Source of the DNA: Maylandia zebra
Taxonomy: Eukaryota > Chordata > Actinopteri > Cichliformes > Cichlidae
Length of the DNA stretch: 64,000 nt
Direction of reading: 5' to 3'
Assembly: GCF_041146795.1 (NCBI RefSeq)
Contig: NC_135170.1
Location: forward strand, 36,409,159 to 36,473,158
In this document: positions 23,036 to 35,360 of the stretch, piece by piece
Numbering within the stretch: the first letter of the stretch is position 1
How the letters are laid out: every line of letters starts with the position of its first letter
Made by a program: the position numbers and the translations under genes
The notes under the pieces: model-generated
Told to the model about the DNA's origin: nothing
The model's database searches: none
Seen by the model: the letters and a program-made list of their open reading frames with translations, nothing else

Positions 23036-24264
23036 GAGACGTTAAAAAAGGAGAGCCTCTGCAGCAGGTTAAATCCTCTGTTGGTTTCATTTGATAAAGC
23101 TGGTTTTCTTTAAGCTGACATTATTTTTCCTCCCAGTGTGGCCAATTGGGACCAGAGGGGAGGTACTGGGAAAGAAAACTCCATGTTGGATGGCCAAATT
23201 TGGCCTCCGAGCCTCTGTTTGCCTCCCAAGAACATTAAATAACAGTTTCCAGGATCAGGTTCAGCCTTTGTTGGCCAACAATGGACTTTCTCTCAGTGAG
23301 CCTTTCGTTCAGTGCAAACTAAAAAAAGTGAAGTTATGAGGACCTCACAGACCGTCAGAGCATTAACGAGGATTAGTGAGTCAGCTCTGTGGTTTCCTGG
23401 AGAAACCGCCACAGTTATGGCATTAAGTCCGTCCTGCAGCTGCTTTTAAACAGACCTGCTCTCACATTTGATTCTTTCATGGATTTGTTTTAACACTGAG
23501 CTGTGTTTCTGGAATTAAAGGCTTGTTACTCTAAGACTGAAAAGGAGTGAAAGCAGACAAACGGCTGAAATGCTTCCAGACCTGCACTGCAGCAATGAAC
23601 AGAGGGAGCGTTAAACAGCCTGAAACATGTCTGTGCAGGTCGAGTCAGCAGGCTTCATGCACCCTGGTCTTCACCAGCTCCTCTTCATCCTCCTCCTCCT
23701 CAGGCTGCGACAACGCCTGGATTCTTTGGAAGTTTTTCTCTGATTGCCTCTGGGCTTCACTCCTCTTCATAAATCTTTCTGCTCTTATCGTCACCCATTC
23801 ACTCGGCTGTCAGTGCTGATCTCACGCTCTCCTTTTCACTCACTCATTTTTTGGCACACTGACAGAAATCCCGTCTGAACGCTGGAACGCCCCATCCTCA
23901 AACATCCTCTGAAGAAACGAGAGTGACCTTCATCTGCTAAAAGGAGAGCCTGTACATGCCTTGTATACACTGTCACAGGGGAAATACTGCACTGCAAAGG
24001 TTACTGCAGTCAAAGTATGTGAGTAACGTGTACTTTGTGTACTTGAAGTTAAAAAGTCACTAAAGCAACAACCGGTTATTGTTCAGAGAGAACTCAACCT
24101 CCACCAATGAGAACAGGATTACTTTTTTATTAGTTCAAACAGCCATCATTATCATAACCACAGCCACATAAAACAGACTGGGATCAACCAGGAGACAAAA
24201 TCTTCATTATAGAACAACAACAGATTAAAGAGCTCAAAGAAAATGTTTAAAAGTTGCTGCCAGT
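23036..24264. other. Intergenic, no gene seen
   Basis: No exon or repeat is recognised, apart from low-complexity TCC runs at about 23685-23700. Confidence 0.4.
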
Positions 24265-24525
24265 TCAATTCAGTTTTATTTATACAGCGCCAAATCACAA
24301 CAACAGTCTCCTCAAGGTGCTTTATATTGTAAGGTAGACCCTACAGTAATACATACAGTGAAAAACCCAACAATCACATGACCCCCTATGAGCAGCACTT
24401 TGGCGACAGTGGGAAGGAAAAACTCCCTTTTAACAGGAAGAAACCTCCTGCAGAACCAGGCTCAGGGAGGGGCGGGGCCATCCGCTGTGATTGGTTGGGG
24501 TGAGAGAAGGAAGACAGGATAAAAG
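24265..24525 (-). mobile_element. L2-like LINE 3'-end fragment
   Basis: Minus-strand 3' UTR of the same L2 family as 5109-5375: AATTCAGTTTTATTTATACA at the tip, the CTCAAGGTGCTTTATATTGT block, then GGGAGGGGCGGGGCCATC. About 260 bp, severely 5'-truncated. Confidence 0.85.
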
Positions 24526-25745
24526 GTTGATCTCAGAATCCAGATTTGTTCTGGTTCAGACGCTCGGCCCTGAGCTCTCTGAGGTCAGATATTCTCACAG
24601 CTCTTCTGTTAAATGCTCTGTGATGAGGCGAACCGTACCTGCAGCCTGCTGCTCGCTGTGACCCGGAGGTTACGAGGTCAAAGTTTTTATGACTGAGGTT
24701 GTGCAGAAGCTGCAGACGTTCAGCTGCTCTCACCAGAACAGTGTGCAGATTTGTTTCTGTCATTAGAGGCGGTAAATGAGAGGGTCTTCCTCCTGCTCGC
24801 TTCCTGTCCATCCTCTCCTGTTTCCCCTCCTGCTGCTCTGAGTTTTTTTTCCATATAAGGACACGTCACGCTGCCTCCTGCCTGTAACTGCATCTCTTTG
24901 GCCTCGATCAAGCTGGTTGATTCACGTTTTCAGGAAGTCTGTTTTTACTGACCTCACCTCCATCCTCAGGAGGTTCAGGCCTAGCAGGCAGTAAATCCCA
25001 TGTCCAGCCACTTCAGATCACATCATTACATTAAGTGATGTCAGTCTCACTGATGTTCTCACCTCATGTAGAATTACTGCTTTGAGAATATTCCTGCTTG
25101 CACCGGCTGGTCTTAGTCAACCTCTGTATACAAAAGATGGCCACAGCCACCCTGACCTCACCTTGCTGTTGATGACAGTTACAGAGCGTCTTCAGCACCG
25201 CTGTTTCATTAGATGTTTTGAACACGGAGGAACTTATAGATCAGCGTGTAGCCCCACCCCGAATCCCTCGCTGCTTCCTGTTCCTGTCTGACTCTGCAGG
25301 GACCAAAATCTCCAAAATAAACTTTCTGGTTTATAGGATCAGACCTGAAACCCATGGGGACAGAGATCACTGAGGTCAGAGGTCGTCTGAGCAGGAGGCT
25401 CATTTTCTCATAGACATGTTTCTAATGTCTGCCCCCTGCTGGACATTAGAAAGAATGCAGGTTTTAGATGGTACACAGTTAAAACAAGCCGTCAGAAAGC
25501 TGCATGTTCATGTGCGGTTGTAACGAGCAGTGGATTAAACCAACTAATCTGATGGATGGTCCCTACTTTATATCAGTTAGCAAATCTCACCCATTAAATC
25601 TCATAAACACACATTTTATTCACAATTAAATGTAGAAAACATATAAAAAGCAGCAGCTCATGGTTTGTTTTAGGAGAATGTATGTTCAGGACGGTGACTC
25701 ATAATGCTGAGTCAGCGTCCTGCCTGAATGATTCCTGTCACTGAT
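24526..25745. other. Intergenic, no gene seen
   Basis: Only short open frames without recognisable domains. Confidence 0.4.
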
Positions 25746-25749
25746 ATTT

Positions 25750-27415
25750 GAGACGCTGGCTCCTTTCTGGCGTGTGCTGCTGAACTTGGGGAGCCGCTAC
25801 AACGAGTCTTCAACCTCAGTCTGCGACTGGGGAGAGTGCCCGCCCTATGGAAGACATCCTGCATCGTCCCGGTCCCCAAAAAGAACCGGCCCAATGAGCT
25901 GAATGACTTCCGACCGGTGGCACTGACGTCACATCTTATGAAGACTCTAGAGCGGCTCTTCCTCAACCTCCTCCGACCACAGGTACAACATGCCCAGGAC
26001 CCACTACAGTTTGCATACAAGGCGGGTGTCGGAGTGGAGGATGCCATCCTGTACCTCCTACACAGAGCCCACTCACACCTGGATGGGGGAAAAGGCACGG
26101 TCAGGATCCTGTTTCTTGACTTTTCCAGTGCCTTTAATACCATCCGGCCCTGTATGCTTCAAGAAAAACTGAACAGGATGGAGGTGGACCCCTGCCTGGT
26201 GGCTTGGATCTCCGACTACCTCACCGACAGACCACAGTACGTCAGGCTGAAGGACATCACGTCTGACACAGTGGTCAGCAGCACAGGAGCACCACAGGGA
26301 ACTGTGCTGTCCCCTCTTCTCTTCACCCTGTACACCTCTGACTTCTGCTACAACTCTGAATTATGCCACATTCAGAAGTTTGCAGACGACACAGCCATCA
26401 TGGGGTGTATCTGGGATGATCAGGAAGAGGAGTACAGAAGTCTGGTGAGGAACTTTGTCGCATGGAGTCACACAAACCACCTGCAACTCAACACCTCAAA
26501 GACTAAGGAACTGGTTGTGGACTTCCGGAGGTCTAGAGCAGGTCCACTGCCGGTTCAGATAGAGGGGGAGGAGGTGGAGGTGGTCAACAAGTACAAGTAC
26601 CTCGGGCTGTGGGTGGACAATAAACTGGACTGGTCATGCAACACAGAGCACCTGTATAAAAAAGCCCAAAGCCGACTGTACTTCCTCAGGAGGCTGAGGT
26701 CTTTTAACATCTGCAGGAAGCTCCTGAGGATGTTTTACCAGTCGGTGGTTGCTGGAGTACTTTTCTATGCTGTGGTGTGCTGGGGGAGCAGCACAGCAAA
26801 GAAGGACTCATGCAGGCTGGAGAAACTGATCAGGAGGGCTAGCTCTGTGGTCGGCATGAAGCTGGACACTCTGGTGACAGTGGCAGAGAAAAGGACATTA
26901 AAGAAACTGATGGACATTATGAACAATGCTGGGCATCCTCTGCACACGGCCATTAACAACCAGAAGAGTCTGTTCAGTGACAGGTTGCTTCTCCCAAAGA
27001 CAAGAACTAACAGACTTAAAAACTCCTTTGTCCCACACGCCATCAAACTGTTTAACTCCTCTCTGGAGGGGAGAGGGAGGGGAAACAGGAGGACAAAGGA
27101 GGGGGGAACAACTAAGCTGTAGTGCCTCTGCACCTCACTGTGCAATACCTTGTGCAATACTTTTGTAAATAGTCAACGGTGCAATAGACTCAATACTTGA
27201 AATGTGCAATTCACTTGTATTTTTATTTTTATTCCTATTTATTCTATTTATCCCCTTCGTATATTTTATTTATATTGTCTCTGTATTTATATATATGTGT
27301 GTGTGTGTATAACTCTGTAACTTCTGTCGGTGCTGTGCTTTTTTGGAAATCGAATTTCCCAGAGGAACCCACCCGAGGGATTAATAAAGTTCTATCTTAT
27401 CTTATCTTATCTTCT
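25750..27415 (+). mobile_element. Rex1/CR1-group LINE, 5'-truncated, intact C-terminal RT frame
   Basis: A plus-strand non-LTR retrotransposon copy. Coding sequence runs from about 25750 (in frame before the listed ORF) to a stop at 27120. A short 3' UTR ends GGGATTAATAAAGTTCTATC and (TATCT)n at 27390-27415, a microsatellite tail of the CR1/Rex1 type. The endonuclease domain is missing. Confidence 0.9.
25836..27122 (+). pseudogene. LINE reverse transcriptase, C-terminal two thirds, open frame
   Basis: An open frame of 428 codons encodes the palm-to-thumb part of a CR1/Rex1-type reverse transcriptase. It contains WKTSCIVPVPKK, LNDFRPVALTS, LFLDFSSAFNTI, GAPQGTVLSPLLFTLY and the catalytic FADDTAI, then the C-terminal YKYLGLWVDNKLDW and LRRLRSFNICRKLL blocks. 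The first codon of the frame is GTG; the real protein began further upstream, and residues such as FNLSLRLGRVPALWK continue in frame before it. The absence of internal stops points to a fairly recent insertion. It is not a host gene. Confidence 0.9.
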
Positions 27416-27664
27416 TTTTTTGAAAGATAAGTGACGATAAGACTCCACATGGCTTGGTAGCAGCTGCCATGGGATGTGTAGTTCCCGTATCTGTTTACAT
27501 CTGATGACAAGCATTTAATGTATCGATCACATCTGAACAGCAAATCAGCATTTGTGAGGAAATGGAGGAGAATCTGCTGAACACTGTGCAAGAGAATAGA
27601 GAGTAATGAAGTGATGAGACCAGCTGAGAGTGTGTCAGGTGTGCTCTAAGCCAGGTTTACCTTG
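27416..27664. other. Spacer, nothing seen
   Basis: Unique-looking sequence between the LINE tail and the minisatellite. Confidence 0.4.
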
Positions 27665-27958
27665 ACCTGACCACATGAACCTGACCACATGGACCTGACC
27701 ACATGAACCTGACCACATGGACCTGATCACATGGACCTGACCACATGGACCTGATTACATGGTACTGATCACATGGACCTGATCGCATCGACCTGATCGC
27801 ATGGTACTGACCACATGAACCTGATCGCTTTGACCTGATTAAATGGACCTGATTAAATGGACCTGATTAAATGGACCTGATCACATGGACATGATCACAT
27901 GGACCTGATCACATGGTACTGATCACATGGTCCTGATTGCATGAACCTGATCACACGC
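27665..27958. repeat. 14-bp minisatellite, 21 units
   Basis: The unit is ACCTGACCACATGG with variants (ACCTGATCACATGG, ACCTGATTAAATGG, TACTGATCACATGG). The array is exactly in register for 21 units (294 bp) with substitutions but no indels. Variants cluster: GACC forms on the left, three consecutive ATTAAATGG units in the middle, GATC forms on the right. Confidence 0.97.
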
Positions 27959-29010
27959 TGTCAGCCATGAAAGGCAGCCAGCTCTGCATGCCTGTCCATG
28001 AAGTACAGATACTATAACACCGGTGATTCTCAGCAGCCTCTGTATGAAACAGATTAGTGGAGGACCTGCGAGCCACTCTGTTTCTCCTCTCACTGTCAGT
28101 AAACTGTGATGCTGCATAATGAGAACAATCTGAGGGAGAACCTGTCTCAATCGTCCACCTGGTGGGTTTATTTGCTCACCTTTCACATCGATGGTGTGGT
28201 AGATAGATTAAAATCGTATCATTTTTCAAGCTTTATATGATGAGTAAAATCCAGCCCAGAGGCAACAGATGCTAAAACCTGACCTCAGAATAACGAATAA
28301 TGGTTTCTAAATGGTGTTGCACAATAAAGACTGACAGCAGATCAGTTTCTATTCATGTGCTGCCAAGTTTCAGACATTTGTGCCAACACACTCCAGTTTT
28401 TCCAGCGCAGTGTGTGCACAAAAGCCAACACGCCATCAGCCATGAAGTGACGGACGATTCCTGACGCTCACACAGAGGCGTGAAAGGTGACACACAAATA
28501 TGTTCAAACACACTTTGTTTCACACGCTGATAGCTGCCCGCCTAGTAGTGTCCCATGTACACTACAAGGCTCACACCCCTCTATCACCACGAACACGTGA
28601 TAGACACATGAGTCCTGACCTAAACTCACAGCCTCTGCATGTCCTGCTAACACCAGGACTTCACGTTATGTGATCTGGTTTGAATCTGGTGCATTTGTGG
28701 GGTTTTTGTGGGAGGGTCCTTGGAGTTGATGTCTGTCCAGGTGTTGAAGGTCCCTCGTGTTGTTGTTGGGGCGTCACTGCTGGAATAAGCCAGTCTCTCT
28801 AAAGGTGAAAGCGAGACAAAGATGCAGTTTGTTCATACTCTGTTTCATCCGTGTCCTGAAACATCAGCATGTTTTAAATGTTATTTGATGAGAAAGCATG
28901 TCCTCAGCGTGTTTGAAGTTTTAAAATCCATCTGGTTTTGGCAAAACCTGACAAATATTTGGGGCCTCCTCGCTGCTACAGGATCAGCTCAATGTTTCTT
29001 TAAATTATTA
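27959..29010. other. Intergenic, no gene seen
   Basis: Nothing recognised. Confidence 0.4.
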
Positions 29011-29704
29011 AGTAAAAGTAAAATTTTATTTATATAGCACCTTTCAAGACAAACATCACAAAGTGCTTCACAGTGAAATACCAAGGCATTTAAAACAAAA
29101 CAGGCAAAAATTTAACCAAATGTCATTCAAAAAATATGAGTTTTATGTTGTTTTTTTTAAAGAGATGACTGAGTCCACAGATCTTAAGCTCAGAAGAAAG
29201 GAGTTCCACAGTCTGTGGGCCACAGTGGCAAAAGCTCTGTGTCCCGCAGTTCTCAGTCTTGTATGCTGTATAACAATTAGGCCCTGATCACATGACCTCA
29301 GGGACCTGCTAGGGACATAGGGCTGTAGAAGTTCAGTGATGTCAGCTGGTACTGGTCCACAAAGAGCTCGAAAAAGTCAACCAGAATCTTTAAATGGACT
29401 CTGAATTCAATAGGGAGCCAATGCAGCTGTATTAGCTACAGCGTGATGCCTTGCTGCAGCGTTTGGAACAACCTGCAGACGCTCCAGGGAGCTTTTGCTT
29501 AGACATATAAACAGTGAATTGCAGTCGTCCAAACGTGATGACATGAATGCATGTATAGCAATCTCCCGTTCAGTGCGTGATACAATAGGACTTAATTGAG
29601 GAATGTTTCTTATGTGATAAAAGCACGACCAAACCAGAGATTTGACGTGAACATCCAAAGTGAGAGCAGGGTCAAAGGTTACCCCTAAGTTCCTGACTGA
29701 TGAT

Positions 29705-30819
29705 TAGGGGCGGGTTTTTATAATCAATTTATTGATTAAAATCGATTCTGGCTTGGATAACGTGAAATCGATTCATTAAAATCCTGAATAGATTTTTTTA
29801 TATAAATTTATTTTGCCCGAAATGCCAGAATCTCTGGTGAAATCTCACAAAATTTCAACAACCACCAAACAGCTAAGACAGTAAATGAGAGCAGGAACAC
29901 AGATTCTGCACAAAGACTTAAACACACAGCACGACCCGCGGATCAGAATCAGTTAGATGTCACCTTTCTCACGCCCGGGGCTGAAAGCCGACAGCTCGCT
30001 GACTCTGATGTTTCGGCGGGTCGAGCTTTGTGTTTACGCCCTTTTTCTCTCTCCAAACAACATTGACCGAACCAGCAGCAAAAGAAGATCCAAACTACGC
30101 TTCACATAAACATCGTCATGGATTCACTCTGACTTTTGCTGTTTTGCTTCCACCAGGATAAAATCTCACTTCATGCACAGCTCTCTCTCTCTCTCTCTCT
30201 CACAGTTTCCCGTCTAAAAATCGTTTTTCTTCATTATTCGCTTGTTTGTTACGCACAAGTCTGCTGTTGTTTACAGGCTGTCGGACGCTGTTTGTTTCCT
30301 TTTACTTACTTCCGAAAAGAAAAACCTAATTTCTGTCGTTCAATACTGAACAAATTTAAACTTTTTAAAATTATACAAAATGCAAAACGCTGTGTCTGTA
30401 ATAAAACCGCTGTAACTTCAGAGGTGATGTTCATGTGCTGATTAATGGTTTTCTTTCGTTTTTGATGTACTGCAGATTTTTATAAAATCCAAGCCAGGAA
30501 AATCACCTTCATGTTTTTCTGTTTTATCTTCAGCTGCTTTGACACAAAGGCCTCAGCTGTGATGCTCACACCTTTGATAAAGTCTTGCGTGTGTCAGCTT
30601 CCTTTTTATTGATACAAAAATATGTAAATGTGCTGATCTGAATTATAATATTTCTGACTGTCAAAATTTCCCAGATTCAAATCGAATTGAATCGAATCAA
30701 ATTGAATCAAATTGAATCGAATTGAATCGAATTAAATCGAATCGTGGATCGAATCGATTCGGGACCTTGTGAATCGGAATTGAATCGATTCTAGAAATCA
30801 GTGACGATACCCAGCCCTA
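29705..30819. mobile_element. hAT-type non-autonomous element with exact 8-bp target-site duplication
   Basis: CTGATGAT is at 29697-29704 and again at 30820-30827. The ends are TAGGGGCGGG at the left and CCCAGCCCTA at the right. It is 1,115 bp long and inserted in the L2-group LINE. Internally it has a (CT)n run at about 30181-30201 and tandem ATTGAATCGA-like units at 30675-30790. No transposase frame is visible. Confidence 0.92.
30675..30790. repeat. GAATTGAATCGAAT-type tandem array inside the hAT element
   Basis: Degenerate 10-bp repeats (ATTGAATCGA, ATCAAATTGA) next to the right terminus. Subterminal repeats of this sort may be transposase-binding sites in hAT elements. Confidence 0.7.
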
Positions 30820-31345
30820 CTGATGATTTCACAAATGTTGCAAGGGGACCAAGAGCATTCATTATCTTAGGTACGTGTCTATCAGGCGCTCATACAAGGA
30901 CTTCGGTCTTTCGTTCATTAATTTGGAGAAAGTCATCAGTCATCAACCTTTAATGGATTCTAAGCACTCATTCAGATTCTGCAGGTTAGAAACATCTTGG
31001 GGTTTAAATATATGACTGGATGTCATCTGCATAGCAGTGATAGCAAATGTCCTCAAAGGTGCTCAAAATATGCCAAAGAGGAATCAGATGTCTTAGAAAA
31101 AATAAGGGCCCCAATACAGAACCTTGTGGTACACCATAGGTAAGAGAAGTGGAAGATGAGTGTACTTAGAAAGTGCCACAGAAAAGCATCATTATATGAG
31201 GAGTTATACGGAGAACCACTGCAAGCCAGATCTAGATACACCGACCCAGTATTTCAGTCTTTAAAGCAGAATGTGGTGGTCAACCATACCAAAGGCCGAT
31301 GTGAGGTCCAACAGTTTGTTGGTCAAGAACAAGAACATTGAACAA

Positions 31346-33370
31346 CAAACTGCATTCAGTTTGGGCCAAATTTGACTTCAAACCAATGAAAGAGCGCACG
31401 TCAGTGCTCACAGGTCAGCTGATTGACGATGGAGGTGTCTGCATAAAATGTAAATATGCTTAAACATGATGCACCACACTTCATTCACATTTAACCTCAT
31501 CCTAGTGAGACGTGACTGTTTTCATTATTTTGAGTCTGTTCCATTTGTTGTAAAAAAAGCTGCACCAAAGTCCATCAGATGTGACCAGATGTGACAAACC
31601 GTCTGACCTGTTCAAACACTTCATTCCTTTATCCGTGTGGAACCGATGGAGGGCAAATATCTGCCGTACAAACAGTAACAGGACACTTTCAGCTAAAACT
31701 CCAACTAACTAGTTTCCTATTAGTCAAACAAAGAAGACTCCCAACTTTTAACCAAACTCCATTCAGTTTCTGTCAGAATTGAGTGTCTGCTGGAGTGAAG
31801 CTGAAGGCATAAAATCAGGTCACGCTGTGCTTGCAGTAACAGGAAACGTTAAAGCTGCAGCATGCGATGGCGATTTGTAGGTGAGAGATTTAAATCACTT
31901 AGTCAGCTTCTGTTGTCGCGTTAAAGTGAACGTTTGTCATCTTAATAACCTGCTAAGCTTCTGTTTTCTTTACTGATCCTACTCTGCTCATGTAAGATCT
32001 CAGTTTAACATTTGGCTTGATTCAGGTAGTCAGGTGTGTCGTTGACATGGCAACGAGCTTGTTAACAGAAGAACTAACCGACTGCCTGGGAGAGAAAAGT
32101 GAAGATCAAAAGAAACAAAAGACGCCGACAGGAGTCGGAGGAGATGGAGGCTGAGATTAGAGGCAGGCGCAGTGCGGTAAAAAGGCTCTGTTCCAACAGG
32201 CCTCTGGGAAATACCTGCCATAACTCCACCTGCAGGTCTGTACCTGCAGCAGCACACGCCCTCTCCCAGCACCAGGTGTTGTGTTACAGTGACCTGCACT
32301 CCATGAGAACTGTGCTGGATTCATTTGCCTTCATCTGTTTGTCTTCATCCTGACATCAGTTTTTATTCTGACAGAAAATATAAAAAATACAAAACAGACA
32401 CACACAGACAGGAGCTGTATCTGTCATTTTCAGCTCAGAGGATCTCCCAGCATCATCCACCCTGCTGTCCCTGTTTGTGCCACAGAGAAACAAAGAAGGA
32501 AAGTTCTCCTCACACATTTCAGCAACCTGTGAGCTGCCCCAGGTTTTGTGAAGTTGAGCTTAAACCTCACTCGATGCTGTTTAACTTGTCAGGCATCCGT
32601 CCTTCCAGGGTTATGAAAGATAATTTATCAAAACAAATATTTTACCTAAAGCATTTGTTTACCCTGAGCACTGAAATGTAGACATAACTCACTCACACAG
32701 GGGTAAACATGCATGCCATATGGGTAACAGTAAGTGGACACCACAGTCCAAATACTCACATTTGGTCACTGCGACTGGTTGCAATGGTTCTACTTTAAAA
32801 TCTTTTATTTTAAAGGTGAAAATTTATAAAAATCTGTGTAATCCTGCTGCTCATGAGGGGATGTAAAGGTTTTTATTCATGGTTTTGTGTGTTGCTGTGA
32901 CAGGATTAAGACGAGGCCTTGTGCTGCTGCCGTACCTGCAGGCTGCTGACAGGACCGACCAGTTTCCTTCAGTTTCCCCAGTTTACTGGGGAACTGTTCC
33001 CGTCACTACACACCCACCTGTCATCACTGCTGAGCTGCTGCGACACGTACATTCGACGCCCATCAAACCTCCACAGCTGCAATTAAGTTGTGCTCAGAGG
33101 AGGGAGGGGTTGAAATCTCTGATGGAGATCTGTCAAACAAACCTGCAGCTCTGGCAGCAAAAACATTCCACATGCTTCTGTTGGCAAACGTCTCAATGTA
33201 CTCTGTGTGTTAACAAGAAAAACGCAGATAAGAAAGTGGTGCAAAAGCAGGGTAGTGACAGAATCGATGCGCATTATTGATATTTGAAGCATGTGTACCT
33301 GCACATGCATGTTTATTAACACACGGGTACTGTGGAATATATTTTTAAAGCGCTCGTGCTCTCATCCACT
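31346..33370. other. Intergenic, no gene seen
   Basis: About 2 kb without a supported exon, RNA or repeat. Short open frames show no homology that I recognise. Confidence 0.4.
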
Positions 33371-33374
33371 CCCC

Positions 33375-33918
33375 GCAAAAAAATTAGCAGCTGTGCGGCG
33401 TCTGTGGCGTCGGTGCTCTCATCACATGCGATGGAGTAAAAATCAAAAGCACAGCTTTATCAGACAGTTGCAGTTTAATGTTGGCTGACGAGTCTTCAAT
33501 GCGGCGCACGACTGGATTTCTGGACACGCTGACGTTGTTGAAGTCCTGCACTTTTTCGGACACATTATTTCGGTGACTTTAACGAGGCCGTGTTTGATGA
33601 GGTCTCCATCTGAAAAAGGCTCGCCATGTCTCGCGATGAGTTGGGTGACCTCATAGCTGGCTATCGGAGCCTTTTCCTGCAGGAGAGCTACCCTTTGCTT
33701 TAATTTCTGCTCTCGCTCAGCACCAGTGTAGGATGCATAGGCCTGATGTTTGGTTTCATAATGACGTTGTACATTATACTCTTTCATAACTGCCACAGTT
33801 TCGGTGCAGATCAAACAGACACACTTCCCCTTTAATCTCTGAAGAAATATTCACTCTCCCACCGTGTCTGAAATTTTCTGCACTCACTTTCTACCTTTGG
33901 CTTCTTTGGTTCTGCCAT
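33375..33918 (-). pseudogene. BED-finger hAT transposase-like pseudogene (GTF2IRD2/ZBED-like group)
   Basis: The minus-strand reading starts MAEPKKPKVESECRKFQ at 33918. After a frameshift near 33815 it continues CLICTETVAVMKEYNVQRHY ETKHQ, a C2-H2 BED-type zinc finger (two Cys, then His-x4-His). It then has EREQKLKQRVALLQEK and QLIARHGEPFSDGDLIK. Beyond 33560 the frame changes again, but residues such as FNNVSVSRN, VVRRIED and the SIACDEST-like region can still be traced to about 33375. These blocks are characteristic of domesticated and free hAT relatives related to GTF2IRD2. Several frame breaks make it a dead transposon remnant. Confidence 0.72.
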
Positions 33919-34234
33919 GTTTAGTAACTTGGGGTAAATTTCTTCTGTGATTGTCCTTTTTGGTGAAGCAACTGCCTTGATCAACAGCAGCTCCCCCTGG
34001 TGTTAAAACTAAGAAGTGCAATACACTCAAGCAAAAGTTGAAGTGCGGCCTTATTCTATTCTATTTATAAAATTACTTGCGGGCCAATTAAAAATGGATT
34101 TGGATAAGCACAAAGAATACAAGGAATTCAATGACCTTGATAAGTGGTTCTGGGGCAGCTAGAGAGTTGAAGGGTTAGGAATAAAATGATTAAGTAAATC
34201 TGTTTTTGTGAGGTTTTTTTTGACCAAGTCTTCC

Positions 34235-34665
34235 AAGTCCTCCCATGCCACACCTCTGCTGATCCAGCTGCACTGGCTCCACATATAATTCAAAGTGCAG
34301 TTTAAGATTATGATTTTGACATTTAGGGCTCTGCATGGACAAGCGCCAACATACATCAGTGATCTTTTACATCCTTCCATCCCCAGCAGGTCCCTGAGGT
34401 CATGTGATCAGGGCTTGTTTGCTGTCCATAACATGAGGCTGAAAACAAAAGGTGGCAGAGCTTTTGTAACTGTGGCCCCCAGACTGGAAGTCTCTTCCAT
34501 TGATCTTGAGATCTGTGGACTCAGTGGTCTCTTTTAAAAAACAGCTAAAAACTCATCTTTTGAACTTGCTTTTGGTTGATTTTTGTTTTTATGTTTTAAC
34601 TCCTGTGAAGCACTTTGTGATTTTATCTTGAAATGTGCTATATAAATAAAACTTTACTTACTTTT
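34235..34665 (+). mobile_element. L2-group LINE 3'-end fragment, plus strand
   Basis: Reads LQLHWLHI...FKVQFKIMILTFRALHGQAP then a 3' end TGTGCTATATAAATAAAACT. Related to 29015-31345 but in opposite orientation. Confidence 0.75.
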
Positions 34666-35258
34666 TAATTTTATTTTATATACATTTTGCAATTGTGTTC
34701 GTTAAGAGTTGGCACTCCGTGTGATAAGGGTCAAAAGTATCAGTTCAGCGCTATGATTGAATTGAATATTAAGACTGACATGTTGACCTGCAGAGGGATT
34801 TGCAAACATGCTTACATATCATAACTAGTTAAAGTCAGGGTGATATTTTTGTGGGTCTGCAGAATTTCCTGGGCTTAGATAATAAGTAGGAAAAACCTAA
34901 AATATCTTTTACACATGTTGTGGAGTGGCCCAGGATAGAAGGATGGTGGAGATGTGCCATTTAAATAATCTAAAGGGTAATAGGAATCTAAATTGAACAG
35001 GACCCCAAACTGTGGACTCTGGGGGACACAGGCTGTCTTAACATGAACTACTAAAAGAAGTCTTTTATTATACTTGAGAGCACAGCAGTGAAAACATGTA
35101 TTCTGATTTATTGGAAATCTGAAAATTCACCAACAGTGAGACACTGGATTAATGCGCTTGTGTCCTGATATGACATAATGTAAAAAGGAAATATGCAGCC
35201 TTTGAAAAAGGTCTCAGTCTCCCTCATAGGAATTCGCCCCTCTCTGGACTTGACAGAC
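34666..35258. other. Intergenic, no gene seen
   Basis: Nothing recognised. Confidence 0.4.
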
Positions 35259-35360
35259 TATAGTCGTACCCCAAAGTTTTGAGAATGACACAAATATTTT
35301 TTTTTCTGCTTCAGTGTTTCTAGATCTTTTTGTCAGTTGTTTCTGTGATATATTGAAGTA

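Larger units (their letters stand above)
29015..31345 (-). mobile_element. Degraded L2-group LINE, minus strand, split by a hAT element
   Basis: The 3' end AAATTTTATTTATATAGCAC-like sequence is at 29025-29043. The minus-strand translation near 29640-29450 contains SRLDDCNSLF and ERLQVVPNAAAR, typical of the L2 RT C-terminus. Beyond the inserted hAT element the RT continues (30828-31345; the reverse complement around 31020-31040 corresponds to the CYADD region). The copy has many stops. A related 3' end is at 34235-34665. Confidence 0.8.

Noticed and set aside
27665..27958. CRISPR array
   Set aside because: Direct tandem 14-bp units without unique spacers in a vertebrate genome; a minisatellite.
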